Source: Phenylobacterium hankyongense | GTDB taxonomy: Bacteria > Pseudomonadota > Alphaproteobacteria > Caulobacterales > Caulobacteraceae | Assembly: GCF_003254505.1 (NCBI RefSeq) | Contig: NZ_QFYP01000001.1 | Location: 1,844,001 to 1,908,000, forward strand | Length of the DNA stretch: 64,000 nt | Direction of reading: 5' to 3' | Shown here: positions 27,173 through 35,948 of the stretch, piece after piece | Layout: every line of letters starts with the position of its first letter | How positions within the stretch are numbered: position 1 is the first letter of the stretch | Position numbers and translations under genes: made by a program | Notes under the pieces: model-generated | The model's input: only the letters and a program-made list of their open reading frames with translations | The model's database searches: none | Told to the model about the DNA's origin: nothing

Positions 27173-27882
27173 GAGGTCTTCGCCCGCGCCCGGCGCTTAG
27201 GCCGCGGCGCATCCGGATTCGGAAGGACGACTTCGCCGAACAGGTCCGTCGGCGCCGCCTCCGGAGCGCCTTCGGCCCGGCGGCTGAGCAGGAACAGCGC
27301 CGACTCGGCGCGCCAGTTCTCCAGCATCCCGTTGGGGTCGATCGGCCGCGCCGGCTTGCCCGCCGTCAGCGCCGCGCAGGCGTCGATGCGCAGGTCGAGC
27401 TCACGGCACAGGTCGTTGAAGTCGGCCAGCGTGCACAGGTGGATGTTGGCGGTCGCCCACCACGGGTCGGGCAGGGCGCGGGTCTCCGGCATCCGGCCAC
27501 GGGTCATCAGCGACATCCGCATCCGCCAGTGGCCGAAGTTCGGGACCGAGACGATGGCCTGGTCGGCGATGCGCAGCAGTTCGGAGAGCACGTGCCGCGG
27601 CTCGCGCATCTGTTGCAGGGTCTTGGACAGGATCGCGTAGTCGAACGCCCGGGTCGGGAAGTGGTCGAGGTCGCGGTCGCCGTCGCCCTGCACCACCACC
27701 AGGCCGCGGGCCAGGCAGGCGGCGACGCCGGCCGGGCTGATCTCCAGTCCCTGGCCGTCGATGCGCTTCTCGCGGCTGAGCAGCTCCAGGAGCTCGCCCT
27801 CGCCGCAGCCGACGTCGAGCACGCGCGCGCCCGGCCGCACCAGCCGCATGATCTCGCGGAAGTCCTCGCGCTCGGCGCTCAT
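27169..27882 (-). CDS. metW: Methionine biosynthesis protein MetW
   Basis: 237 residues, SAM methyltransferase fold with [15 protein letters not shown] and [48 protein letters not shown] is the MetW-specific stretch. MetW partners MetX in the acyl-homoserine route to methionine. Its ATG overlaps the metX stop (ATGA), confirming the operon. The C-terminal 35 residues are extra and basic. Confidence 0.94.
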   Translation of the reverse strand: MSAEREDFREIMRLVRPGARVLDVGCGEGELLELLSREKRIDGQGLEISPAGVAACLARGLVVVQGDGDRDLDHFPTRAFDYAILSKTLQQMREPRHVLSELLRIADQAIVSVPNFGHWRMRMSLMTRGRMPETRALPDPWWATANIHLCTLADFNDLCRELDLRIDACAALTAGKPARPIDPNGMLENWRAESALFLLSRRAEGAPEAAPTDLFGEVVLPNPDAPRPKRRARAKTS

Positions 27883-29036
27883 GCCAGGCCCCGCGCCTGG
27901 GCGGTGGAGGCGAAGAACCCCCGCAGGGTGCGGTCGAGCTGCGGCTCGTCGAGGAAGAAGGCGTCGTGCCCCTTGTCGGTCTCGATCTCCGCGAAGCTCG
28001 CCCGGCAGCCGGCGGCGTTCAGGGCGCGGACGATGTCGCGGCTCTCGGCGGTCGAATAGAGCCAGTCCGACGAGAAGGAGAGCACGCAGAACCGCACGCC
28101 GCGCGCCTTCCTGAACGCCTGCGCCAGCACCCCGTCGTGCTGGGCGGCGAGGTCGAAATAGTCCAGCGCCCGGGTGATGTAGAGGTAGGAGTTGGCGTCG
28201 AAGCGATCGACGAAGCTGGTCCCTTGGTGGCGCAGGTAGCTCTCCACCTGGAAGTCGGCGTCGAAGCCCCAGGACAGGCCGTCGCGCTGCAGCTCGCGGC
28301 CGAACTTGCGCTGCAGGGCCGGCTCCGAGAGATAGGTGATGTGCGCGGCCATCCGGGCCACGGCCAGCCCCTTCTCGGGCCGCACGCCGGCCTTCTCATA
28401 GGCGCCGCCGCGCCAGTCGGGATCGGCCATGATCGCCTGCCGGCCGACCTCGTGGAAGGCGATGTTCTGGGCCGAGTGGCGCGCCGCCGCGGCGATGCAA
28501 ACCGCGGAGAACAGCTTCTCCGGATAGTCCGCCGCCCACTGCAGCACCTGCATGCCGCCCATGGAGCCGCCGACCACCGCCAGCAGGGTCTCGATGCCCA
28601 GCGCCTCGATCAGCATCGCCTGCGCCCGCACCATGTCGGCGATGGTGATCACCGGGAAGGTCAGGCCGTAGACCTCGCCGGTCTTCGGATCCACGGACGA
28701 CGGGCCCGTCGAGCCCATGCAGCCGCCGACCACGTTGGTGCAGATGATGAAGTAGCGCTCCGGATCCAGCGGCAGGCCGGGGCCGATCACCCGGTTCCAC
28801 CAGCCAGGCTTGCCGGTCACCGGATGGGTCGAGGCCGCGTGCTGGTCGCCGGTCAGGGCGTGGCAGACCAGGATCGCGTTGGACCGGGTGTCGTTCAGCG
28901 TCCCGTAGGTCTGGTAGGCGATCTGCAGCCCGCCGAGGCTGGCGCCGGACTCCAGGCGCAGGGTCTTGCCCGCCGGAAAGCTGAAGGTTCCGCCGTCGGT
29001 GTCGTACGCGGCGGTTGCAGCGGCCGTGCGGGTCAT
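27879..29036 (-). CDS. metX: Homoserine O-acyltransferase MetX
   Basis: 385 residues, alpha/beta hydrolase. The nucleophile Ser is in [10 protein letters not shown], the catalytic Asp-His near the C-terminus in [10 protein letters not shown] and DKGHDAFF, and [10 protein letters not shown] lies near the oxyanion hole. It activates homoserine with acetyl- or succinyl-CoA; the acyl donor cannot be read reliably here. The frame upstream of 29036 extends far, but the ATG there begins just before the conserved domain. Divergent from sixA. Confidence 0.93.
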   Translation of the reverse strand: MTRTAAATAAYDTDGGTFSFPAGKTLRLESGASLGGLQIAYQTYGTLNDTRSNAILVCHALTGDQHAASTHPVTGKPGWWNRVIGPGLPLDPERYFIICTNVVGGCMGSTGPSSVDPKTGEVYGLTFPVITIADMVRAQAMLIEALGIETLLAVVGGSMGGMQVLQWAADYPEKLFSAVCIAAAARHSAQNIAFHEVGRQAIMADPDWRGGAYEKAGVRPEKGLAVARMAAHITYLSEPALQRKFGRELQRDGLSWGFDADFQVESYLRHQGTSFVDRFDANSYLYITRALDYFDLAAQHDGVLAQAFRKARGVRFCVLSFSSDWLYSTAESRDIVRALNAAGCRASFAEIETDKGHDAFFLDEPQLDRTLRGFFASTAQARGLA

Positions 29037-29128
29037 GGCCGCCTTGGACCGCCAACCCCATTCGGTGTCAATGGCTTCGCAGCCGCGGCGCAGCCCGCTA
29101 TGACGTCCACCCTTGGGGTGGAGCATCG

Positions 29129-29626
29129 ATGGACCGGCTGATCCTTTTCCGGCACGGCAAGGCCGAACAGGAGTCCGTAAGCGGCGACGACTTCGACCGG
29201 CGGCTCTCGCCCCGGGGCGTGCGCGAGTCCGCGGAAATGGGCGGGTCGCTGGCGAACCTGGGCCTGAAGCCGGACCTGGCGCTTGTCTCGCCCGCCGCCC
29301 GCACCCGGGAGACCTGGGCCGCGGCGGAGCCGGCCTTCCCGGCCGCCGAGGTCCGTTGCGACGACGACCTCTACCACGCCGATCCCGGCACGATCCGCCG
29401 CGTGGCCGAGCACGGCGGCCGCGATCGGGCGACCGTGATGGTGGTCGGCCACAATCCCGGTCTGCAGGAATTGGCCGTGCGACTGCTGATGGAGGGCGGC
29501 GCGCCGCCGTCACTGGTGGCCCGCGCCCAGCGGCAGTTCCCCACCGCCGCCGCGGCGGTGTTCCTGTTCGACGCCGCCGGGCGCCCGGCCTTCGACGGCC
29601 TGTTCTACCCGGAGCGAGGCGATTGA
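29129..29626 (+). CDS. sixA: SixA-type histidine phosphatase
   Basis: 165 residues. The RHG motif is in [12 protein letters not shown], and the second catalytic His in [13 protein letters not shown]. SixA proteins dephosphorylate phosphohistidine in Hpt domains or in the nitrogen PTS. The stop overlaps the TTG start of the next gene (TTGA). Confidence 0.88.
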   Translation: MDRLILFRHGKAEQESVSGDDFDRRLSPRGVRESAEMGGSLANLGLKPDLALVSPAARTRETWAAAEPAFPAAEVRCDDDLYHADPGTIRRVAEHGGRDRATVMVVGHNPGLQELAVRLLMEGGAPPSLVARAQRQFPTAAAAVFLFDAAGRPAFDGLFYPERGD

Positions 29627-29964
29627 GCCGGATCTACAAGATACTGCCGCGTGGCGAGTGGGAGGCGGCGCAGGCCGCCGGGCGCTTCGAAGGCTCCGGC
29701 GTCGATCTCGCCGACAGCTACATCCACTTCTCCACCGCCGCCCAGGCGCAGGAGACGGCGCGGCGGCACTTCGCGGGCCAGGCGGGGCTGGTGGTGCTGG
29801 AGATCGAGGCGGACGATCTGGGCGCGGGCCTGCGCTGGGAGCCCTCGCGCGGCGGCGACCTCTTCCCGCACCTCTATGGCCCGCTGGAGACCCGGCTCGT
29901 CCGCGCGGTGACCGACGCCCCGCTCGACGCCGACGGGGCGCCGCAGATCGGCCCACGGGCATGA
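29623..29964 (+). CDS. DUF952-family protein
   Basis: 113 residues beginning [19 protein letters not shown], the hallmark of DUF952, with [22 protein letters not shown] and [16 protein letters not shown]. The biochemical role is not known. The start is a TTG inside the sixA stop (TTGA), the only start that fits the family N-terminus. Its own stop overlaps the pyrD ATG by 4 nt, so sixA, this gene and pyrD look translationally coupled. Confidence 0.85.
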   Translation: MSRIYKILPRGEWEAAQAAGRFEGSGVDLADSYIHFSTAAQAQETARRHFAGQAGLVVLEIEADDLGAGLRWEPSRGGDLFPHLYGPLETRLVRAVTDAPLDADGAPQIGPRA

Positions 29965-31004
29965 GCGCCCTGCACGGCCTGGCCACGCGGGCCCTGCGGT
30001 CGCTCGATCCGGAGGACGCCCACGGCCTGGCCATCCGCGGCCTAAAGCTGGGCCTGGGGCCGGTCGCCGGGCCGGACGATCCGATCCTGGCCGGTGAGTT
30101 GGCCGGCCTGCGGCTGCCCAACGTGGTCGGTCTGGCGCCCGGCTTCGACAAGGACGCAGAAGTCTTCGGCCCGATGCTGCGCGCCGGCTTCGGCTTCGTG
30201 GAGTGCGGCACCGTCACGCCGCTGCCGCAGGCGGGCAACCCGCGGCCGCGGCTGTTCCGGCTGACCGAGGACCGCGCGGTCATCAACCGCATGGGCTTCA
30301 ACAACCGCGGCCTGGAGCCCTTCGCCGTCCGCTTTGCGCGCCGCGGGCCGGGCGTGGTCGGCGCCAACATCGGCGCCAACAAGGACGCGGCCGACCGGAT
30401 CGAGGACTATGTCGTCGGCCTGAAGCGGCTCTGGGGCCTGGCCTCCTACTTCACCATCAACATCTCGTCGCCCAACACGCCGGGGCTGCGCGCCCTGCAG
30501 ACCAAGGCGGCGCTCGAGGAGCTGCTGGGTCGGCTGGCGCAGGCCCGCGACGCCCTGCCGGCCGGGGGCCGGGTCCCGATGTTCCTGAAGGTCGCGCCCG
30601 ATCTCGAGGACGGCGAGGTGGAGACCATCGTCGAGACCGTGGTCGCCCACGGCCTGGCCGGGATCATGGTCTCCAACACCACCATCACGCGGCCCGCTCT
30701 GGCGTCGGGGTTCCGCGAGGAGGCCGGCGGCCTCTCCGGCGCGCCGCTGAGGGCGCTGTCGACCCAGGTGCTGCAGCGGTTCGCGGCGGCCTCGGCCGGG
30801 CGGCTGGCGCTGGTGGGGGTCGGCGGAATCGCCTCCGGCGCCGACGCCTACGAGAAGATCCGCGCCGGCGCCTGCGCCGTGCAGCTCTATTCGGCCCTGG
30901 TGTTCGAGGGGCCGGGCCTGGTGACCCGCATCAAGCGCGACCTCGCCGCGCGCCTGCGCGCCGACGGCTTCGCTTCCGTGCAGGCCGCGACCGGCGCGAA
31001 ATAA
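29961..31004 (+). CDS. pyrD: Dihydroorotate dehydrogenase (quinone), class 2
   Basis: 347 residues. The N-terminal helical extension (LHGLATRALRSLDPEDAHGLAIRGL) marks the membrane-associated class 2 enzyme, which passes electrons to quinone. FMN-barrel motifs are APGFDKDAE, INRMGFNNRGLE and TINISSPNTPGLR, with the catalytic Ser, and VGVGGIASGADAYEKIRAGA for phosphate binding. It performs step 4 of pyrimidine synthesis. It follows DUF952 with a 4-nt overlap. Confidence 0.96.
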   Translation: MSALHGLATRALRSLDPEDAHGLAIRGLKLGLGPVAGPDDPILAGELAGLRLPNVVGLAPGFDKDAEVFGPMLRAGFGFVECGTVTPLPQAGNPRPRLFRLTEDRAVINRMGFNNRGLEPFAVRFARRGPGVVGANIGANKDAADRIEDYVVGLKRLWGLASYFTINISSPNTPGLRALQTKAALEELLGRLAQARDALPAGGRVPMFLKVAPDLEDGEVETIVETVVAHGLAGIMVSNTTITRPALASGFREEAGGLSGAPLRALSTQVLQRFAAASAGRLALVGVGGIASGADAYEKIRAGACAVQLYSALVFEGPGLVTRIKRDLAARLRADGFASVQAATGAK

Positions 31005-31081
31005 GTCGGCAGGCGCGAAAGCCTTGCGCGCACGCACCGGCCGCGTTGCCGAACCTCTCGGGCTGGATTAACGGGAACAGC

Positions 31082-32563
31082 ATGGCGGACGCCGCAACGC
31101 CGCAGGAGCTTCCCCGGCCGGACAGGCCCCGCTTCTTCTGGCCGGGCGGTCTCTCGGCGCGCCTGCTCACGCTCACCATCCTGTTCGTCGCCCTGGGCGG
31201 CGCCCTGGCGCTGCCGCCGGCGCTGGCGGCGTTCGAGGAGCAGTGGCTGCTGGACCGCATCCGCGCCGCGGAGCTCGCCTCGCTGGCCCCGGAGGTCGCT
31301 CCCGACCGGGTGGTCTCCGAACAGCTCTCCGCCCAGTTGCTGCAGGGCGCCGGCGTCGAGCGGGTGGCCATCCAGACCGACGGCATGCGCCGCCTGGTGC
31401 TGGGCGGCCCCACCCTCGCCAGGGCGCCCTATGTGGTCGACCTGCGCCACCAGGCGCCGACCTCCTGGCTCGCCGCGCCGTTCCGCACCCTGCTGGGCGG
31501 CGAGGGGCGGCGGGTGCGGGTGGTCGCCGAGCCGCGCTTTCGCCGGGCCGATTTCGTGGAGATCGTCGCCCCCGACGCCGAGCTGAAGCGGGCGATGGTC
31601 TCCTACCTGTGGAAGCTGGTGCTGGTGACCGCCTTCGTCTCCGGCATGGCGGGCCTCCTCGTCTACCTGTCGCTGAATCTCTTCCTGGTGCGGCCCATGC
31701 AGCGGATCACCCACGCCATGGAGCGGTTCCGGGCCGATCCGGACGATCCGCAGGCGCGCGTCGAGCTGTCGGGCCGGCGCGACGAGATCGGCCGCGCCGA
31801 GGCCGAACTGGGTCGGATGCAGGCCGACCTGCGCGCGGCGCTGAACTCCCGCGCCCGACTGGCGGCGCTCGGCGAGGCGGTGGCGAAGATCAACCACGAC
31901 CTGCGCAACATGCTGACCAGCGCCCAGATCGCTTCCGAGCGGCTGGCGGCGCTGAAGGACCCCAAGGTCAGCCAGGCGCTGCCGCGGCTGGAACGGGCGC
32001 TGGACCGGGCGGTGAAGCTCGCCACCGACGTGCTCACCTATGGCAAGACCCAGGAGGCCGCGCCGGAGCCCCGGCCCGTGCGTCTCGCCGCGGCGCTGGA
32101 GGCCGCCGCCGAGGAGGCGCGGCTCTCCGACGACGGTGTGCGGCTGGTCAGCGAGGTCGGCCGGGCCGACCAGGTGAGCGCCGACGCGGACCAGCTGCAC
32201 CGCATCCTGGTCAACCTGCTGCGCAACGCCCGCGAAGCGATCGAGCACCAGGCCGACCGCACCGAGCCGGGCCGCATACGGGTCACCCTGGCCCAGGCCG
32301 ACGGCGTCAGCGTCGTGAGCGTGGCCGACAATGGTCCCGGCCTGCCCGACCGCGCCCGCGAGCGGCTGTTCCAGCCCTTCGCCGGCTCCAGCCGGGCGGA
32401 CGGCGCAGGGCTCGGCCTGGCCATCGCCCGCGAGCTGGCGCAGGGCCACGGCGGCGACCTGGTGCTGGCGCAGAGCGGCGCGACCGGGGCCGTCTTCGAG
32501 CTGCGCCTGCCCGGCGCGCCGCCGCGGGCCACCACCCAGCGGCGGGCGAAGAGCTCGGCCTAG
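31082..32563 (+). CDS. Membrane sensor histidine kinase with HAMP domain
   Basis: 493 residues. TM1 (residues about 25-50) and TM2 (177-202) flank a 125-residue periplasmic sensor; a HAMP linker follows (203-256). The H-box His272 lies in AVAKINHDLRNML. The ATPase has DQLHRILVNLLRNAREAIEH (N-box), VADNGPGLP and GAGLGLAIARELAQGHGG (G-boxes). The Lys/Asn spelling KINHDLRN resembles the HWE/HisKA-2-like H-box more than classical HisKA. No response regulator adjoins; it is an orphan kinase in this window. It converges on ggt, 7 nt apart. Confidence 0.9.
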   Translation: MADAATPQELPRPDRPRFFWPGGLSARLLTLTILFVALGGALALPPALAAFEEQWLLDRIRAAELASLAPEVAPDRVVSEQLSAQLLQGAGVERVAIQTDGMRRLVLGGPTLARAPYVVDLRHQAPTSWLAAPFRTLLGGEGRRVRVVAEPRFRRADFVEIVAPDAELKRAMVSYLWKLVLVTAFVSGMAGLLVYLSLNLFLVRPMQRITHAMERFRADPDDPQARVELSGRRDEIGRAEAELGRMQADLRAALNSRARLAALGEAVAKINHDLRNMLTSAQIASERLAALKDPKVSQALPRLERALDRAVKLATDVLTYGKTQEAAPEPRPVRLAAALEAAAEEARLSDDGVRLVSEVGRADQVSADADQLHRILVNLLRNAREAIEHQADRTEPGRIRVTLAQADGVSVVSVADNGPGLPDRARERLFQPFAGSSRADGAGLGLAIARELAQGHGGDLVLAQSGATGAVFELRLPGAPPRATTQRRAKSSA

Positions 32564-32570
32564 AAGCCCG

Positions 32571-34301
32571 CTAGAAGCCCCGGGCCACGCCGTCGCGGCG
32601 GGGATCGGCGCCGCCGCGCAGGCCGTTGGGGGTCTCCTCGATGCCGTGCAGGCCGGAGCCCTCGGCGCCGTTGCCGGGCTTCAGGATCACCCCCTTGGCC
32701 GCCAGCCCCGCGACCACGCCGGGCGGGAACTTCTCGACCTCGGCGCCATAGGCGTCCCCCCTGGCGATCAGGTTGGGCAGGGCCACGGCGTCCTGCATCG
32801 GCAGCTTCCAGTCGAGCAGGGCGACGAGGGCCTTGAGGTTGTAGGCGACGATCGCCGGGCCCCCGGGGGAGCCGACGGCGGCCACCAGCCGGCCCTGGCG
32901 ATCCAACACGATGGCCGGGGCCATGGCCGAGCGCGGCCGCTTGCCGGGCGCCACGGCGTTGGCCGCCGGCGCGCCGTCGGGATCCTTCGGCGAGAAGGAG
33001 AAGTCGGTGAGCTGGTTGTTGAGGAAGAAGCCGTCGACCATCCGCCCGTCGCCGAAGATGCTCTCGACGGTGGTGGTCATGGAGACCGCGTTCCCCTCGG
33101 CGTCGACGATCACCATGTGGGTGGTGCCGCCGGGCTCCAGGGTGTGGTCGGCGCCCCGTGCGCCGACGCCGCGCGGACGGCCGGGCGCCGGGGCGGGGCC
33201 GGCCGACGGGCCGATCAGCTTGGCGCGCTCGGCCAGGTAGGCCGGATCCAGCAGGCCCTCGGTCGGCACGGTCACGAAGTCCGGGTCGCCCATGTAGCGG
33301 TCGCGATCGGCGTAGGTCAGGCGGCTGGCCTGGGAGAACAGATACCAGCCCTGCGGATCGGTCGGGCCGTGGGCGGCGATGTCGGTGTGCTGCAGGATGC
33401 CCAGGCCCTCGAGCACCGACGGCCCGCCGGACGGGGCGGGGGGCGCGCAGACCACATAGATCCGGTAGGGCCTGCACAGCGCCGGTCCGGCCTCGGGCCG
33501 GTAGCCCGCCAGGTCCTGCAGGGTCATCGAGCCGGGGATGTCGCCCTGGTGGAGGCGCGCGACGATGTCCTGGGCGACCTGCCCTTCGAGCAGGCCCTTG
33601 GGGCCCTCGGCGGCGATCTTGCGCAGGGTGGCGGCGTAGGCCGGGTTCTTCAGGGTGTCGCCGACCTGGTACTTGGTCCCGTCGGGCTTGGTGAAATAGG
33701 CCACCACGTCGGGGGCGGAGTTCTGCGGCGCCCGCGACACGATGGAGGCGGCCATCCGCTTCGGCACCGGGAAACCCTGGTCGGCCAGCCGCTGGGCGTC
33801 GCTGAACAGGCTGTTCCACGGCAGCTTGCCGTGCTGGCTCTGGGCCAGCGACAGCATGGCGATCGCGCCGGGCACGCCGGCCGAGCGGCCGCTGAGCACC
33901 GCCTGGCCGAAGCTCATCGGCTTGCCGTCGGGGCCCAGGAACATGTCCGGCGTCGCGCCGGCCGGGGCCTTCTCGCGGCCGTTGTAGGCCGTCACCTGGC
34001 GCGTCTTGGCGTCGTAGTAGGTCATGAAGGCGCCGCCGCCGAGGCCGGAGCTCTGCGGCTCCACCAGGCCCAGCACCGCCTGCACGGCGACCGCCGCGTC
34101 CGCCGCCGAGCCGCCGCGGCGCAGGACGTTCAGCCCGGCGTCGACGGCCATCGGATTGGCGGCGGCGACCATGACGTGCGGGCCCGCGGCGGCGGACGGC
34201 GGGGCGGCGGCGGTCGGGGCCGGCGCGCGCGGGGGCGCCGAGGCGCAGGCGGTGAGCAGGCCCGCGAGGGCCAGGGCGAACAGACGCTTCTTCAGGAACA
34301 A
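32571..34301 (-). CDS. ggt: Gamma-glutamyltransferase, predicted lipoprotein
   Basis: 576 residues from a TTG start. The N-terminus MFLKKRLFALALAGLLTAC is a lipoprotein signal with lipobox LTAC at Cys19; a GGAG motif lies about 9 nt before the TTG. The self-processing Thr is at about residue 393 in GGTTHMVIVDAEGN, and GSPGGPAIVAYN is another family motif. The heterodimer cleaves gamma-glutamyl bonds of glutathione outside the cytoplasm. Divergent from another self-cleaving hydrolase. Confidence 0.9.
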   Translation of the reverse strand: MFLKKRLFALALAGLLTACASAPPRAPAPTAAAPPSAAAGPHVMVAAANPMAVDAGLNVLRRGGSAADAAVAVQAVLGLVEPQSSGLGGGAFMTYYDAKTRQVTAYNGREKAPAGATPDMFLGPDGKPMSFGQAVLSGRSAGVPGAIAMLSLAQSQHGKLPWNSLFSDAQRLADQGFPVPKRMAASIVSRAPQNSAPDVVAYFTKPDGTKYQVGDTLKNPAYAATLRKIAAEGPKGLLEGQVAQDIVARLHQGDIPGSMTLQDLAGYRPEAGPALCRPYRIYVVCAPPAPSGGPSVLEGLGILQHTDIAAHGPTDPQGWYLFSQASRLTYADRDRYMGDPDFVTVPTEGLLDPAYLAERAKLIGPSAGPAPAPGRPRGVGARGADHTLEPGGTTHMVIVDAEGNAVSMTTTVESIFGDGRMVDGFFLNNQLTDFSFSPKDPDGAPAANAVAPGKRPRSAMAPAIVLDRQGRLVAAVGSPGGPAIVAYNLKALVALLDWKLPMQDAVALPNLIARGDAYGAEVEKFPPGVVAGLAAKGVILKPGNGAEGSGLHGIEETPNGLRGGADPRRDGVARGF

Positions 34302-34387
34302 GGGACCGCACGCTCCGGGGGAGGAAGGCGTGACCTCGGGGGCGCACGCGTGGACAACAAACGGCAAGGCGTGCGACGTCCTCCCAT

Positions 34388-35422
34388 ATGCAAGGATCGC
34401 CGTCCAGCGCCCGACCGGGCCCCCGAAACCTGATCACCGACGTGCCCGGCCTCCGCGTCGGCCAGGCGCAGGACGCCGCCGCCCGCACCGGCGTCACCGT
34501 GATCCTGCCCGACCAGCGTGCGGTCTGCGCCTGCGACGTGCGCGGCGGCGCGCCGGGCACCCGCGAGACCGACGCGCTGGCGCCCGAGAACCTGGTCGAG
34601 GCGGTGGACGCCGTCGTGCTCTCCGGCGGCTCGGTCTACGGCCTGGCCGCGGCCGACGGGGTCACCGCCTGGCTGGGCGCGCGTGGCCGCGGCTATGCCC
34701 TGGCGGCGAGCCCTCAGGTCCCGACGTCGCCGGTGATCCCGGCGGCGATCCTGTTCGACCTCGCCAACGGCGGCGACAAGGCCTGGGGGGAGACGCCGCC
34801 CTACCGCGCCCTGGGCATGGCCGCCGTGGCGTCCGCCTCCGAAGCCTTCGAGCAGGGCACGGCCGGCGCCGGCCATGGGGCGATGGCGGGCGCGCTGAAG
34901 GGCGGGGTCGGCTCGGCCTCGGTGGTCAGCGGCGACGGCATGACCGTGGGCGCCTTGGTGGCCGTCAATTGCTGGGGCTCGGTCACCGCGCCGGGCGGCC
35001 GCAGCTTCTGGGCCGCGCCCTATGAGATCGACGGCGAGTTCGGCGGCCTGGGCGCTGCGGGCCTCAAGGCGGCGCCCGACGACTGGGGGCTGTCGAAAGC
35101 CCCCGCCGGCGGGCGCAACACCACCATCGCCTGCGTGGCCACCGACGTCGCCCTGACGCCGGCCCAGGCCAAGCGCTTCGCGGTGATGGCCCAGGACGGC
35201 CTGGCGCGCGCCATCCGCCCGGTGCACGCCCCGTTCGACGGCGACGTGGTGTTCGCGCTGTCCACCGGCCGCCAGGCCTGCCCGGAGCCCTGCGACTACA
35301 CCGTCGCCCGCCTGGGCGCGCTCGCCGCCGACTGCCTGGCCCGCGCCGTGGCCCGCGCCGCCTACGCCGCGACCCCCTGGCCGGGGTCGGATGTGCGCTG
35401 CTGGCGCGACCTGACCGACTAG
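34388..35422 (+). CDS. P1-family (S58/DmpA, NylC-like) self-cleaving peptidase
   Basis: 344 residues. These Ntn-like hydrolases cut themselves before a Ser or Thr nucleophile. Here the site is GRNTTIACVATDVALTP, with Asn244-Thr245 at the junction, the same Asn-Thr arrangement as in nylon-oligomer hydrolase NylC. Other conserved parts are LSGGSVYGLAAADGV and AGAGHGAMAGALKGGVGSAS. It could be an aminopeptidase, beta-aminopeptidase or amidase. No signal peptide is seen. Confidence 0.87.
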   Translation: MQGSPSSARPGPRNLITDVPGLRVGQAQDAAARTGVTVILPDQRAVCACDVRGGAPGTRETDALAPENLVEAVDAVVLSGGSVYGLAAADGVTAWLGARGRGYALAASPQVPTSPVIPAAILFDLANGGDKAWGETPPYRALGMAAVASASEAFEQGTAGAGHGAMAGALKGGVGSASVVSGDGMTVGALVAVNCWGSVTAPGGRSFWAAPYEIDGEFGGLGAAGLKAAPDDWGLSKAPAGGRNTTIACVATDVALTPAQAKRFAVMAQDGLARAIRPVHAPFDGDVVFALSTGRQACPEPCDYTVARLGALAADCLARAVARAAYAATPWPGSDVRCWRDLTD

Positions 35423-35448
35423 TGCGAAAAAACCCGCACTTCCCCGGC

Positions 35449-35477
35449 TTGCGCTTTGCCGCATCCCCGACTAGGTT
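35449..35477 (+). promoter_or_regulatory. Putative promoter of the tRNA-Arg gene
   Basis: TTGCGC (35449-35454) and TAGGTT (35472-35477) are spaced by 17 nt and end 27 nt before the tRNA. The -35 resembles the Caulobacter-type TTGACG housekeeping element. No other candidate fits the 82-bp gap after the P1 peptidase gene as well. Confidence 0.45.
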
Positions 35478-35504
35478 CCGCGCCCTCGCCCCAGGGCGGG
35501 ATGC

Positions 35505-35581
35505 GCGCCCGTAGCTCAGCTGGATAGAGCATCAGACTACGAATCTGAGGGTCGGACGTTCGAATCGTTCCGGGCGCGCCA
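35505..35581 (+). tRNA. tRNA-Arg (anticodon ACG)
   Basis: 77 nt including the encoded CCA. The acceptor GCGCCCG pairs with CGGGCGC, and the anticodon stem TCAGA/TCTGA holds the loop CTACGAA with anticodon ACG, read as ICG after deamination. The T-loop is TTCGAAT. Its 3' half forms the left 54-nt repeat of the mini-island, and the tRNA has one base (A at 35556) not shared with the right copy. The A pairs with U in the T-stem, where the other copy has a G-U wobble. Confidence 0.95.
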
Positions 35582-35586
35582 TTTTC
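35533..35586 (+). repeat. Left attachment repeat (attL), 3' half of tRNA-Arg
   Basis: 54 nt, from the anticodon stem to 5 nt past the CCA, identical at 53 positions with 37632-37685. Integration of site-specific elements at tRNA 3' ends leaves exactly this arrangement. If the usual model holds, this copy came with the element and rebuilt the tRNA. Confidence 0.9.
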
Positions 35587-35948
35587 ATTGGTAGTTCAAT
35601 CAGATAACCGCCTGCCGCTTCCGGGCAGACTTACAATCCTGGCCGCATCAGGCTGTCGGGCGAGCAGCTAGCTCACTGATATTTTTGACTTTTTCAGACG
35701 AGAATGAGTCTGGGGCTCATTCCGTGGCCCGCCTCGCTGCATCCGGGCATCAAGAGTTCTCATTTTGTTCTTGGCGACGCAGCCAGACTATGAGATGCTG
35801 CCCAGGCGTCAATCACTGCATCGCGTCCCGCTACGAGCGGACAAGACGCCGCAGCAAGAGCCACGCACTCCCGATCAGTGATCGCAGCGGCCCGGCCGCC
35901 GCGAGCCCGCGCTGCTGGCGCAGGTCATCCCCATGAGGATGAGCACGT
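35587..35948. other. Non-coding stretch at the left end of the mini-island
   Basis: About 360 bp without a supported gene. It has T-tracts near 35680-35695 and an inverted repeat with 7-bp arms at 35702-35708 and 35716-35722. A frame of 83 codons (35685-35936) looks Cys/Arg/Ser-rich and unlike a real protein. The end supplies the Shine-Dalgarno for the toxin gene (GAGGA at 35935-35939). The rest may hold a promoter or an excision-protein site; I see nothing else. Confidence 0.4.

Noticed and set aside
35685-35936. An 83-codon plus-strand frame in the mini-island
   Set aside because: Composition is Cys/Arg/Ser-rich with no motif or Shine-Dalgarno sequence; looks like chance translation.
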